Source: Andalucia godoyi (lineage: Eukaryota; Discoba; Jakobea; Jakobida; Andaluciidae). Taken from it: 64,000 bases of DNA. The stretch is from positions 124,001 through 188,000 of the forward strand of contig VRVR01000024.1 of the NCBI GenBank assembly GCA_009859145.1, in the 5' to 3' direction. Of this stretch, positions 38,901 to 46,499 are shown in pieces. A program made the translations under genes and the position numbers. Each line of letters opens with the position of its first letter. The first letter of the stretch is position 1. Under the pieces are notes generated by a model. It was not told where the DNA came from. It ran no database searches and saw only the letters and a list, made by a program, of their open reading frames with translations.

Positions 38901-40115
38901 ACCGTAGAGTGCACGAGCTGCGAGTACTGCAGGGTCATTTTGAGAAATCTCTTCCATGTCCAGAGATCCTTCATCCGAATCTAGAAATCCTTTCAGCATG
39001 GATAGCAAGTCAGGATGCTTCCCAAGAATCTCCTCTGCAGCATCCACAAGTTCCGTTTTTGTGATTCCCTGTTGCGAGTACAACGAAAGACACTTCACAA
39101 GCTCCTGAAACATCCGCCTGTCTTTCAACCGTTCACGTACACGGTCGAAAAAGACTGGAATATTCGATGTTGACGCAGGCTGTCCTGCACCGACGCCCTG
39201 CCGTCCTTGTAGCCTCGCTCCACCAGGGCCAGCCGAGCCAGCCGAGCCAGTAGAGCCAGTTCCACTCGCCACTGCCGTTGTCGATCCGGTTGTTTTCTTT
39301 GAAGCGGCATTGGCCGCAGCAGCAGCAGCAGCAGCCGACGCGCCAGCCACTGCCCGAGCAGCTGGTAAAAAGGAAACGAATTCCGAAAGCAAATCTAGAT
39401 GTCCCTGGAATATCTCTGTAACACCTTGATGCAGCTCCTTGACAGTGATTACTCCGTTTTGGTAGTTTCTCAACATCGAAATAAACCGCATATACGCATC
39501 CGGCTGATCCGAGAATCGAGCCTTGATGCGACCAACATAATCAATCGCCCGGTTCACGCTGACCTTTTCACCGGTGGCTTCTCCGCCGCTGCTCTTCTCT
39601 GACATGTCACCAACCGAAGAAACCTTGTGCATGGATCCTCGTCGACTACTACTCGCATTTGTACCGCTGTTCTGATGCGATGCACTCGATAATGACGAAG
39701 AGGAAGACGAGGCAGACGAGGAAGACAAAGACAAGCTTGCATTTGCGCCAGATGTAAGCGAAAGAGTGGCGCCCGCAGGAATATCAGCAACACTCGAAAG
39801 AGTAGCTGCTGTTGCCGCAGAATTTCCAGCCGACGAGGCAGCGATTCTAAGTTTTCGTTCTCTAGTGAGTTCTGCCTCTGAGATTCGGTTGTCAGGTGGC
39901 AAAAAGCGATTGAATCCAAGAATGAGCCATTCCTTGTCCATAAACAGCGACTTGACTCGGTCGACAACCCCAGAAGTCGAAAGCGATCGTTCCTGGTACA
40001 TCTTCATGATTCCAAGAAATTCCTTGTATTCCACTGGAGAAACAGAGCTTTGAATCGTCTTGATGTACGACATTGCATCTTCATTCTTCACACGCGGTTG
40101 CTGGTGAAGCGACAT
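35901..40115 (-). CDS. SIN3: transcriptional co-repressor SIN3
   Basis: A 1404-residue scaffold of the Sin3-histone deacetylase complex. Three paired amphipathic helix domains are recognisable: about 14-75 (AMSYIKTIQSSV...), 187-255 (AIDYVGRIKARFSD...) and 320-385 (FFDRVRERLKDRRMF...). The HDAC-interaction region follows (about 420-520), with GPSYQLIAKK, SMPAGSEDVGG and YTCEDDRTELDVVI, matching the GSEDYSF...CEDDRFELD block of yeast and animal Sin3. The Sin3 C-terminal domain covers about 840-1250. Linkers are Ser/Ala-rich, and the tail (about 1270-1370) is extremely Glu/Asp-rich. The ATG at 40115 (MSLHQQPRVK) is chosen; the extension to 40199 starts at TTG. Confidence 0.93.
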   Translation of the reverse strand: MSLHQQPRVKNEDAMSYIKTIQSSVSPVEYKEFLGIMKMYQERSLSTSGVVDRVKSLFMDKEWLILGFNRFLPPDNRISEAELTRERKLRIAASSAGNSAATAATLSSVADIPAGATLSLTSGANASLSLSSSSASSSSSSLSSASHQNSGTNASSSRRGSMHKVSSVGDMSEKSSGGEATGEKVSVNRAIDYVGRIKARFSDQPDAYMRFISMLRNYQNGVITVKELHQGVTEIFQGHLDLLSEFVSFLPAARAVAGASAAAAAAAANAASKKTTGSTTAVASGTGSTGSAGSAGPGGARLQGRQGVGAGQPASTSNIPVFFDRVRERLKDRRMFQELVKCLSLYSQQGITKTELVDAAEEILGKHPDLLSMLKGFLDSDEGSLDMEEISQNDPAVLAARALYGPSYQLIAKKSSAGTQSSSFASDVTRKVLNSDFISMPAGSEDVGGIYTSKSQYDEILYTCEDDRTELDVVIDQARSALSFLEPKADLIRQARPGDLLRISLSGMRDIYCAAIHRIYGDRGPEVFEALRTNPRVAIPIVVSRLRQKIQEWEVARAELNTFWKEVYEKNQVKWVENLHSMFRTNEKRNLTARQFVAELEQRCETNRGIQMVIPDDDVHADVGALYLAVDRMLAPQQSNSHNAVSAILASVNGTTGPDTGSPSTQSETSGGSGDGGATAMVTDGGGDGENGEASIPSGDFSRFPGLLLYMLFFSPMMHVDWSAPDAMARWKSVRRFLPTASVDATDTEDRSGGPISAVGKRSNTPSSGNPAVSVGDDSRDDAPGQDDGPVEPLSDDEVPKRRIRGKNQSRVEDDVAEFEKWTKVQKDLPTVLGECLDMWTSPPCYPVNLSIPEGQRKPQSAEGSTIFYGSAQFYVIFRLYGILCERLHKAKDMCIRSAEEEITHGRDASHGVGQSASASKPARAEPMVLDADGGAEKRPDARASSFVAPENFLSVPAAVHQEGIRRYRELIRVLVDYLRGYVGAREYEAEASRSCGSMAFVLFGLDKLVLSLVRHSQQIVHDSMCKKVISAFLYERYRASALGPSSPVVYLRTVAKLTAPIFKLEFVPKSAKVVPHISRESNPDKDAVDSFWMSIVEHPVGDYDQESLEEKALLFLEEMMCTPIDSIPVAKRNIFLLRNRRKHPMYAEYMSSRRSSVPEEQNTAYSHMLASNFEVHNGLEFKLCMLSFRTIWVDGTSDVFLKKKPVSKLRSIGRIDKEKAASRLDSLSSRLRSLGTGKTAASGDGANKQEVEIFEEVEDDDEASESSDGEDENVPEGEENAEESVRNDGDGDEIVEGEVGVEVEGEGEGEDGEENDDGEDDDEEDDEEGGEDSSAPAPRTLLTIPDAALGAEEDEEVEGVIDDEAVAATLAASFEPEISTRSRTRARPLPTDFRDPPAKRPRM

Positions 40116-40765
40116 CTCGTTTCCTTTGGAGAAGAGGTGGGTGGGTGGACTCGCCTGTTGTTTTTTTGTTTTGTTTTGTTTTGCTTCTGGCTTAAGCAAA
40201 ATATAAAACGTGTGTTTTAAGAAAAAAGGAACAACAGCAGAAGAGGAACAAAAGGATATTTAATAAAGAAAAAGAAAAGAAAAGAATAATAATAAAAGGG
40301 AAAGCCAGAAACGCAGAGGAAAAAAAAAAAACAAATACAAATACAGAAAACCAAATAATACAACAACAAAACAACAAGAAAGAAAAAAAGAAAAGGACGC
40401 ACGTCTCTGTTTGTTTGTGCTGTTTTGGCGGCTGTTCGAGAGTCGAGACTGGAGACACATAGTCGTTCAGATTTCAGAGAGAGAGAGGAAGAGAAATGCT
40501 GCTGCTGATTGCTGAACGCACGGAGAAACCCCAAAGCACCCCAGTGCGCCGGACCTCACTTCCCCGCTTGGACATTAGACACAAGGTTTTCTTCCGATTC
40601 CTTTTTTTAATTATTGCCAGTAGAAGGCAGAGAGAGAGAGAGCGAGAGAGTTCGCGCACAGCACGCAAGTTTATTTTGTTGAACGTGCCAAGAACGGATT
40701 CTTCATTATGCTTTTCTTCTTCTTCTTCTCATCTTCCTTCACAAATCTAATCACAAAAAACAACC
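40116..40765. other. A-rich spacer upstream of SIN3
   Basis: Plus strand: AAAAGAAAAG and AATAATAATAAAAG runs (40260-40400), GA tracts at 40475-40495 and 40628-40650, and a (TTC)n run at about 40711-40728 near the eS1 stop. No gene seen. Confidence 0.5.
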
Positions 40766-41500
40766 TTATGCCTTGGCACCAGTGTCCTCGGCGACGACGG
40801 CAGCGTGGAGCTCGGCAACCTTTCCTGCATCCAACTTGGGTGCACGGATAAGCTTGACCTTGCGGATGAAGACGTTCTGGAGCGGGTAGATTCCGTTGAC
40901 TGCCTTCTCGATCTCAGTTCCGATGACCTCCGTGGTGAACTTGGGGACAAGGGTGCTGAGGTTCGACGAAGTAACGTGCTTGTTGATGATTGCGGTCATC
41001 TTGGCACGGATCTGGCGGATCTGAGAAGTCTGGGCGTACGAGGTCTTTGAAACCTGGTTCTGGCGGCGCTTGGTGAATCCGATGCAGAACAGGCGGAGAA
41101 CAAATCCGTCAAGGGTCTTGACGTCAATGATGTTCTCAACAGTGGTCTGCCACTTTCTGACGAGCGAGCGGAGCTTGTCAGTGGTGAAGTTCATTCCATA
41201 GAAGTTGGTAAGGCAGTCACGTCCGTTGACATCCTCACACTTCAAGAAGATCTTGCGGAACCCATACTCCTCGTTGGCCTCGAGCTCGGCAAGGTTGGCC
41301 TCGAAGACACGACCCTTGAGTTGCTCAGAGGCGATCTTGGTTCCTTGGGTGCGGTTCACGATGGTCTCACCAACATACTGGTTTTTGTAGTAGTTGGGGG
41401 CCTTGATGTGGTACCATTCCTTGCGGGAGAACGGATCGATGATCTTGCGCTTGCCACCCTTCTTTCCCTTCGAGAGACGCTTGTTCTTGCCGATTGCCAT
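40766..41500 (-). CDS. RPS3A: 40S ribosomal protein eS1 (S3a)
   Basis: 244 residues; human RPS3A has 264. A component of the small ribosomal subunit near the mRNA exit. It is unmistakable from [97 protein letters not shown] and [16 protein letters not shown]. Third codon positions are markedly G/C-rich (nearly all AAG, CTC/TTG, GTC, ATC), in contrast to neighbours, as expected of a highly expressed gene. The product ends in AEDTGAKA. The start is ATG 41500. Confidence 0.97.
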   Translation of the reverse strand: MAIGKNKRLSKGKKGGKRKIIDPFSRKEWYHIKAPNYYKNQYVGETIVNRTQGTKIASEQLKGRVFEANLAELEANEEYGFRKIFLKCEDVNGRDCLTNFYGMNFTTDKLRSLVRKWQTTVENIIDVKTLDGFVLRLFCIGFTKRRQNQVSKTSYAQTSQIRQIRAKMTAIINKHVTSSNLSTLVPKFTTEVIGTEIEKAVNGIYPLQNVFIRKVKLIRAPKLDAGKVAELHAAVVAEDTGAKA

Positions 41501-41974
41501 TCTTACACCGTCTATTCAGATTAAAAACAGGAAACTGGTTAGTACACAAATCGAAAGAGAACCCAAAAAGAGAGACGATGTCTGCCATGCACCAGAGAAA
41601 CAAAATCAACAGGAGAAACTCTTTTTCCACAGGAACACGGACGACTGCTGGGCGGCGCTTCGACAGACACGAAACGACACGTCACAGGGATTGTCTTCTC
41701 TGATGCAAACACACACACGAAAAAGAAGAAGAAGAATAAAGGGCAAATACAAACCTTGGACTCGATCACGCAGCACAGAAAAGAGAAGAAAGAGAAGGAG
41801 AAGAGGAAAAAGAAAAAGAAATTGACAACAAATGGGGCTTTGGCGAGGCAATGAATGCACGAAAAAGAAAATGAAAAGGACAACCAAAAAAAAACCCTGG
41901 CAAAAAGACCTCTAGGGTTACCGCAAACACTTTAAAACTCGGCTCTTCGTCTCTTTTCGAATATCATTAACGTA
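41501..41974. promoter_or_regulatory. eS1 promoter/leader region with a telo-box-like site
   Basis: On the minus strand this is the 5' region of the ribosomal protein gene. GGTAACCCTAGAGG (41911-41924 on the plus strand as CCTCTAGGGTTACC) contains AACCCTA, the telo-box core found upstream of ribosomal protein genes in several eukaryotic lineages. A CT-rich leader and possible 5'-UTR intron cannot be resolved. Confidence 0.3.
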
Positions 41975-42190
41975 ATGAGGCATCAATTTCAAGTAGTTGA
42001 TGCCAGACCACTGACATCGACACTTGTCAACCACGTCGCAAAAGATGACGCTTTGCCGGACCTTTTTGATCTTCTACCAGAGCCTGTAACGAATCATTTG
42101 GGGATTTACCACTTTTTTCATCGTTTCGTTTTCAGTCTTTGCGCGTCGTTTCATCAATTCATTATTTTTACTTTATTTAATAAAAAGTAA
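41975..42190 (+). CDS. candidate small protein, up to 71 residues
   Basis: An ATG at 41975 opens a frame whose first ~48 residues look like genuine protein (MRHQFQVVDARPLTSTL, then VAKDDALPDLFDLLPEPV). The C-terminal 20 are hydrophobic and Phe-rich, where the DNA becomes T-rich spacer. It could be a small gene in the divergent region between eS1 and the HECT gene, or a 5' exon. No family recognised. A (TTC)n run follows at about 42233-42256. Confidence 0.3.
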   Translation: MRHQFQVVDARPLTSTLVNHVAKDDALPDLFDLLPEPVTNHLGIYHFFHRFVFSLCASFHQFIIFTLFNKK

Positions 42191-42344
42191 TAATTAGTTA
42201 TTAGTTATTCTTATTATTATTCTTAATTTATTTTCTTCTTCTTCTTCTTCTTCTTCCGAGTTTCGCTGCTGTTTGCTGCTTTGCTGGTTACTCCCCCGCA
42301 ATTGTTCAATGTCTCATTTTCATATACAGTAGTGCACCGCTGTT

Positions 42345-45300
42345 ATGGATCCGCTGTTCGTTGCCATAATCGTTGTTGCAGCAGCAGAAATTGTGACGGT
42401 TTGTTTGTACATTCGGGAATTTCGAGCTCGAAGACAGCTGCAAAGCAAAAGAAACGAGGATGTGATTTCCCTCCGCGTTGATACTCCTTCCAACCACAGT
42501 GTTACGATTGTCCCGCCAAAAATCAGAAATTCGCTCATTACGCAAGAATGCCCTTTTCCGCCAGAAGTTGCATTACCGAATGTGCCTGTTTTAGCAGACG
42601 ATTTGCTTGTTTTAGTGGACAGAGTGTCCTTTGGAACACAAACAGAAAAAAAGAATCTATTATCATCTCAGTCACAAACATACGTCAACAGCGTACTCTC
42701 CGTCGGGTCACAAACCGCCGCTCAGAACCGCGATGTGTCGCTGGATGCATATTCGCCAGTCATGTGCTCGATCGGACTTGACGCAGCTCCGATTGTGCTT
42801 CCCAGTCTGATTGCTGAAAAGCAGCACGTACTGTGCATTTTGCCAGAAGTGGCGTCTCAGACGGAGACTGTTGTGCTGCCGACCGTGGAAATCAGGGATG
42901 CATTTACATCATGCGACTCACTTGTGTCCACGGCCGTCGGTTCGATGACGGCAGCTTTGGAGATGAAGAGTATCGAGCAGAATACCGAGGGTTGGGAACG
43001 AAAAGCTCCAATTCTTGGGGAATCGAGCATCTTGTTCTTGGACGTTGTACCGGTAGTCGTGGAATTGGTAGACATTGGCTTGGGCTCTGATGTCTGTGCT
43101 GCAGACAGAGCGCGCGATGCAAGTGTGATGGCGGCTGCTTCGCTTGCGGATGCTTCGACGCTGGTGTTGACTGACGCAAATGAACAATCCGTGCAGAGTG
43201 AGCATGTTCAGCAGATCGATCAAGGCACAGACTCCAGTCTTTTGGAAGGAGAGAGCGCGGACCCAGTGGAGATGCAGAAGATAGTCCATCGGCTGGGGGG
43301 TCCCAATGCTTCTCAGCAACCTGACATTGAGAATCCCAATCGTATCGCTGTGGATGGCTCGTTGTTGAAATCGTTTTTTTCGGATGCGTGCTCACAGAAA
43401 CCGTGGACAGGTAACAAGACTATTTTCTTGCAGGTTTGGGACGAATGCATTCATTTTGCAAAACAGCTTGAATCCGTCGGATCCGAGTTGTTGCCGGATT
43501 GTGTGAATGTGCTGCATGTCATGGCTGCTGACCAGCAGTTTTCGACCACATCGCTTGGAAGATTTGACGAAGCTCTGCTGCTAATGGAGTCCTTCCGGTC
43601 AGTTCCGTTTTCCTGGATCCTCCCCGTTCTTTTCCAACACCGAAAAGAGCCCATTTCGTCATTTCTTGATCAAGTATTGGGGAAAAGCACCTCCTGGGTC
43701 GAATTTGTAAGAGACAATAAGGATGCACTAGGACCGTACTTGTCATCACATAGCTTGATTCTGGTCGATGCGCAGGCAGAAGAAGCGTTTGTGAAGACAC
43801 TGCAGGAAAGCATCGTTGCCAATCCATCGGATAGTCCGAAAGTATACGCATTGGCAATGTCTCGGCAAGTTTGGGGCAAGGTTCTCGAGGATCCTTTCCG
43901 CTCGGTGCCCAAGTGTATCGTTTCCTTTGCTGTTCGCGCAAGGAATGATGACGGCTCTGCGGTGTTCATTCAGAATGCAATCTTGGATACGAAATGGCGT
44001 TCGCACTTTGAACGCGACATTGTCGAATTGTTCGGTTGCGATGTGTTTCTGTCCATCAACAACGATTTAAGTCGTGCCGGGTGGGAGCTGTTCTGTTCGG
44101 GTCCTTGGAGCGCAGACTTTGCGAGTCTGTCTGACCTCCAATCTGGATGCTTTGAGAGATACTTGGCTTCTATTTGGAAATATTTGGTGCCGAGTCCTGG
44201 AACCTTTCTGTCGTTTGGAATCTGTGAAGCCGTTCTCCCCTCGCTAGTTGCGTCTTTTTCTGACGGTTCCGTCCTTACGGCGCTGATGAACAACACCCGA
44301 TTATTCTGCGCGAATTCAGGCCGACGTCTGCCTTTCGCTGCTCGTGACAGCCGAGGCCAATTCTTCTCGAAAGTGCTTCGACCCGTGGTGAACGTTGACG
44401 AAGTCAAGTTTCTTAGCCAACTCCTTTCGGATCTTCCTAGGCATCCACTTTCCCATTTCCTGCGCCTTCGCATGTACGATATTTCTTCTGATGTGTCTGT
44501 TGTCCGCGCAATGACATGGGATTCAACCGTTTCAAACGACCTCGCACGACATCCGGGCGCATCGATGCACTTTTGGACGCAAGTTAAGCGACTGCTGTTC
44601 ACCGCCGGCGCCTTCCCCGATCTAGGTGTGCTAAACAAGATGGTGTTGATTATGCCGTACGGGAGTCCGTTCGAGCAGTCGGACTATGTCTCCATTCTTG
44701 GTGCGGGACTGAAATGCGTGCAGGATCATGTGTCTATGTATGCTCCAGAGAGCGGGACCTGTTCCGCGTTCTTGTCTCGCAGCCCTGTCTATTCTTTGGC
44801 TCTCGAATTCTTGTCCAATGCGTTCAATCGGCGGGTTAGCCAGTCGGATCCACGGTCCTTCTTTGATCCCTCCTTCTTTACAATCTTCTCGTACGGCGCT
44901 GTCGCAGCCAGCCTGGTGAAGTCGAAGGACGAATCGTCAAACATTCTCTTGTTCATGATGAAGCGGTACCCATTTTTGTTTGATTTGGACGCCAAGTTGA
45001 CGGTGTTCTTCGACCCTGCGTATTCGTCGGCTTATTTTTCTTCTGAAGTCGACCGGATTGACGGACTTGACCGGTCCAGCTTGTTTCCTTCGGCGTTCAA
45101 GGTCCTGTACATAGAAAGAAAGCGCACAGACTGGAAGAAGAAATGGAAGGTCCGCTTTGCCGGAGACTCGGAGAACACCATCGATATTGACGGTGTAAAG
45201 AGAGAGTTTTTTACGCTCCTCGCTGACCAAATGCGCTCGGAAGGGAACTTGTTTGGGACGGACGGTGCTGTATCCCTTTCTCTCGCTCCTTCTGCTGCAC

Positions 45301-46040
45301 TAGAGAACCATTTTACCTTCATCGGTCGCTTGATGGCCAAAGCTCTGTTGGAAAGATCGACGTTTGATGTTGGCGTGTCCACATCTGTGTACAAGAGATT
45401 GTTGGGTGCTCCACTGGATCTTGTGCTCGACTTTCCCGATGTTGCCGAAAGAATACGTCAAATCAAGGAGTTGCCTTCTGTCGAGGGAGTCTTGTTCGAG
45501 GATGGTTTGTCGGATGCGACGAAGTACCAATACTGCGAGGAGCTGGAGAAGAATACACTGACTGGAGCAGAGTGGGCGTATCGGGCACTCTCTCGAGGGT
45601 TCGGTGACCTCATTCCGGCATCCAGCGTTCGTCTGTTCTCTGCCGTTGACCTTCAACTCGCTTTATGCGGGACTGCTTCTTTTGACGTACTGTCGCTTGT
45701 CACGCATACGCAATACACCCAGGGATATTCTTCAGATGCCCCTGCTGTTGGTTTCCTTTGGAATACTCTGCAAGAGTTCTCGGATCTTGAAAAGCAAAAG
45801 TTTCTCCAGTTTGTCACTGGCTCAAGTCGTGTTCCACCCGGCGGCTTCAAGTCATTAGCACCAAAGTTTACCATTCAGAAAATCCCTCTCATGACGGAAT
45901 CCGGCAAGGGTCTCAAGCTGCCTTCTGCTTCCACGTGCTTTCATCTCCTGAAGTGGCCGGAGTACAAGTCCGCAGAGGATGCGAAACGGAGTCTGCGCAT
46001 CGCTGTAGAAGAGGGCGCTGAAGGATTTTCATTTTCTTGA
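42345..46040 (+). CDS. membrane-anchored HECT-type E3 ubiquitin ligase
   Basis: A 1231-residue protein. It opens with a transmembrane helix (LFVAIIVVAAAEIVTVCLYI, about residues 4-23) followed by a basic stop-transfer patch. A long N-terminal region of about 850 residues has no recognised domain. The HECT domain begins at about residue 915 (FKVLYIERKRTDW...) with REFFTLLADQM, FTFIGRLMAKALLE and the C lobe. The catalytic cysteine is Cys about 1198 in LPSASTCFHLLKWPEY, matching the LPxAxTCFNxLxLPxY consensus. The C-terminal Phe expected four or so residues from the end is present (EEGAEGFSFS). HECT ligases accept ubiquitin from E2 on that cysteine and pass it to a substrate. The substrate and membrane are not deducible. 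Confidence 0.92.
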   Translation: MDPLFVAIIVVAAAEIVTVCLYIREFRARRQLQSKRNEDVISLRVDTPSNHSVTIVPPKIRNSLITQECPFPPEVALPNVPVLADDLLVLVDRVSFGTQTEKKNLLSSQSQTYVNSVLSVGSQTAAQNRDVSLDAYSPVMCSIGLDAAPIVLPSLIAEKQHVLCILPEVASQTETVVLPTVEIRDAFTSCDSLVSTAVGSMTAALEMKSIEQNTEGWERKAPILGESSILFLDVVPVVVELVDIGLGSDVCAADRARDASVMAAASLADASTLVLTDANEQSVQSEHVQQIDQGTDSSLLEGESADPVEMQKIVHRLGGPNASQQPDIENPNRIAVDGSLLKSFFSDACSQKPWTGNKTIFLQVWDECIHFAKQLESVGSELLPDCVNVLHVMAADQQFSTTSLGRFDEALLLMESFRSVPFSWILPVLFQHRKEPISSFLDQVLGKSTSWVEFVRDNKDALGPYLSSHSLILVDAQAEEAFVKTLQESIVANPSDSPKVYALAMSRQVWGKVLEDPFRSVPKCIVSFAVRARNDDGSAVFIQNAILDTKWRSHFERDIVELFGCDVFLSINNDLSRAGWELFCSGPWSADFASLSDLQSGCFERYLASIWKYLVPSPGTFLSFGICEAVLPSLVASFSDGSVLTALMNNTRLFCANSGRRLPFAARDSRGQFFSKVLRPVVNVDEVKFLSQLLSDLPRHPLSHFLRLRMYDISSDVSVVRAMTWDSTVSNDLARHPGASMHFWTQVKRLLFTAGAFPDLGVLNKMVLIMPYGSPFEQSDYVSILGAGLKCVQDHVSMYAPESGTCSAFLSRSPVYSLALEFLSNAFNRRVSQSDPRSFFDPSFFTIFSYGAVAASLVKSKDESSNILLFMMKRYPFLFDLDAKLTVFFDPAYSSAYFSSEVDRIDGLDRSSLFPSAFKVLYIERKRTDWKKKWKVRFAGDSENTIDIDGVKREFFTLLADQMRSEGNLFGTDGAVSLSLAPSAALENHFTFIGRLMAKALLERSTFDVGVSTSVYKRLLGAPLDLVLDFPDVAERIRQIKELPSVEGVLFEDGLSDATKYQYCEELEKNTLTGAEWAYRALSRGFGDLIPASSVRLFSAVDLQLALCGTASFDVLSLVTHTQYTQGYSSDAPAVGFLWNTLQEFSDLEKQKFLQFVTGSSRVPPGGFKSLAPKFTIQKIPLMTESGKGLKLPSASTCFHLLKWPEYKSAEDAKRSLRIAVEEGAEGFSFS

Positions 46041-46499
46041 GCAAAGTCATCTTTTTGCTTGTCCAGTTGGACTTGAATTGCCATTAACGGTGTTATTGCC
46101 CACTTCTCTTCTTTCATTCTTTCGTTCATATCATAACCCTCCAACCCAAACGTCTGGTGGACGGCTGTGATATCATCGGATAGTACGGCTGAAGGTGTGC
46201 AGGTCGAGGCCTAATGATACACTGTCGAATACTGACAACCGATCCCTTGTAATCGATGATTTCTCCGCCGTGGCCTCTCTCTCTCTCTCTGTGCGTGTGC
46301 GTGTGTGCGTATTTGCGTGTGCGTGTGAAGATCGAGAACAGAAAGAAGAAGTACAGGGGGAGAATCGTAAAGAGAACAAGAAGAGAAAGGTGAGAAAATG
46401 TTTGGAGAGGCTTGGAGTAAGAAAGTAAAATACTTTGTAAATTATATTCGTATTGATGCTACTTCTGGAAAAAGCAGTTCTTTTGAAAAATTTTGTGAT
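46041..46499. other. spacer between HECT and dymeclin 3' ends
   Basis: Convergent 3' flanks. A CT tract and a GT/GCGTGT repeat occur at about 46278-46327. No tRNA-like fold or gene could be supported. Confidence 0.5.

Noticed and set aside
46160-46260. Possible tRNA or structured RNA between HECT and dymeclin.
   Set aside because: No T-loop GTTCRA box or cloverleaf pairing could be made.
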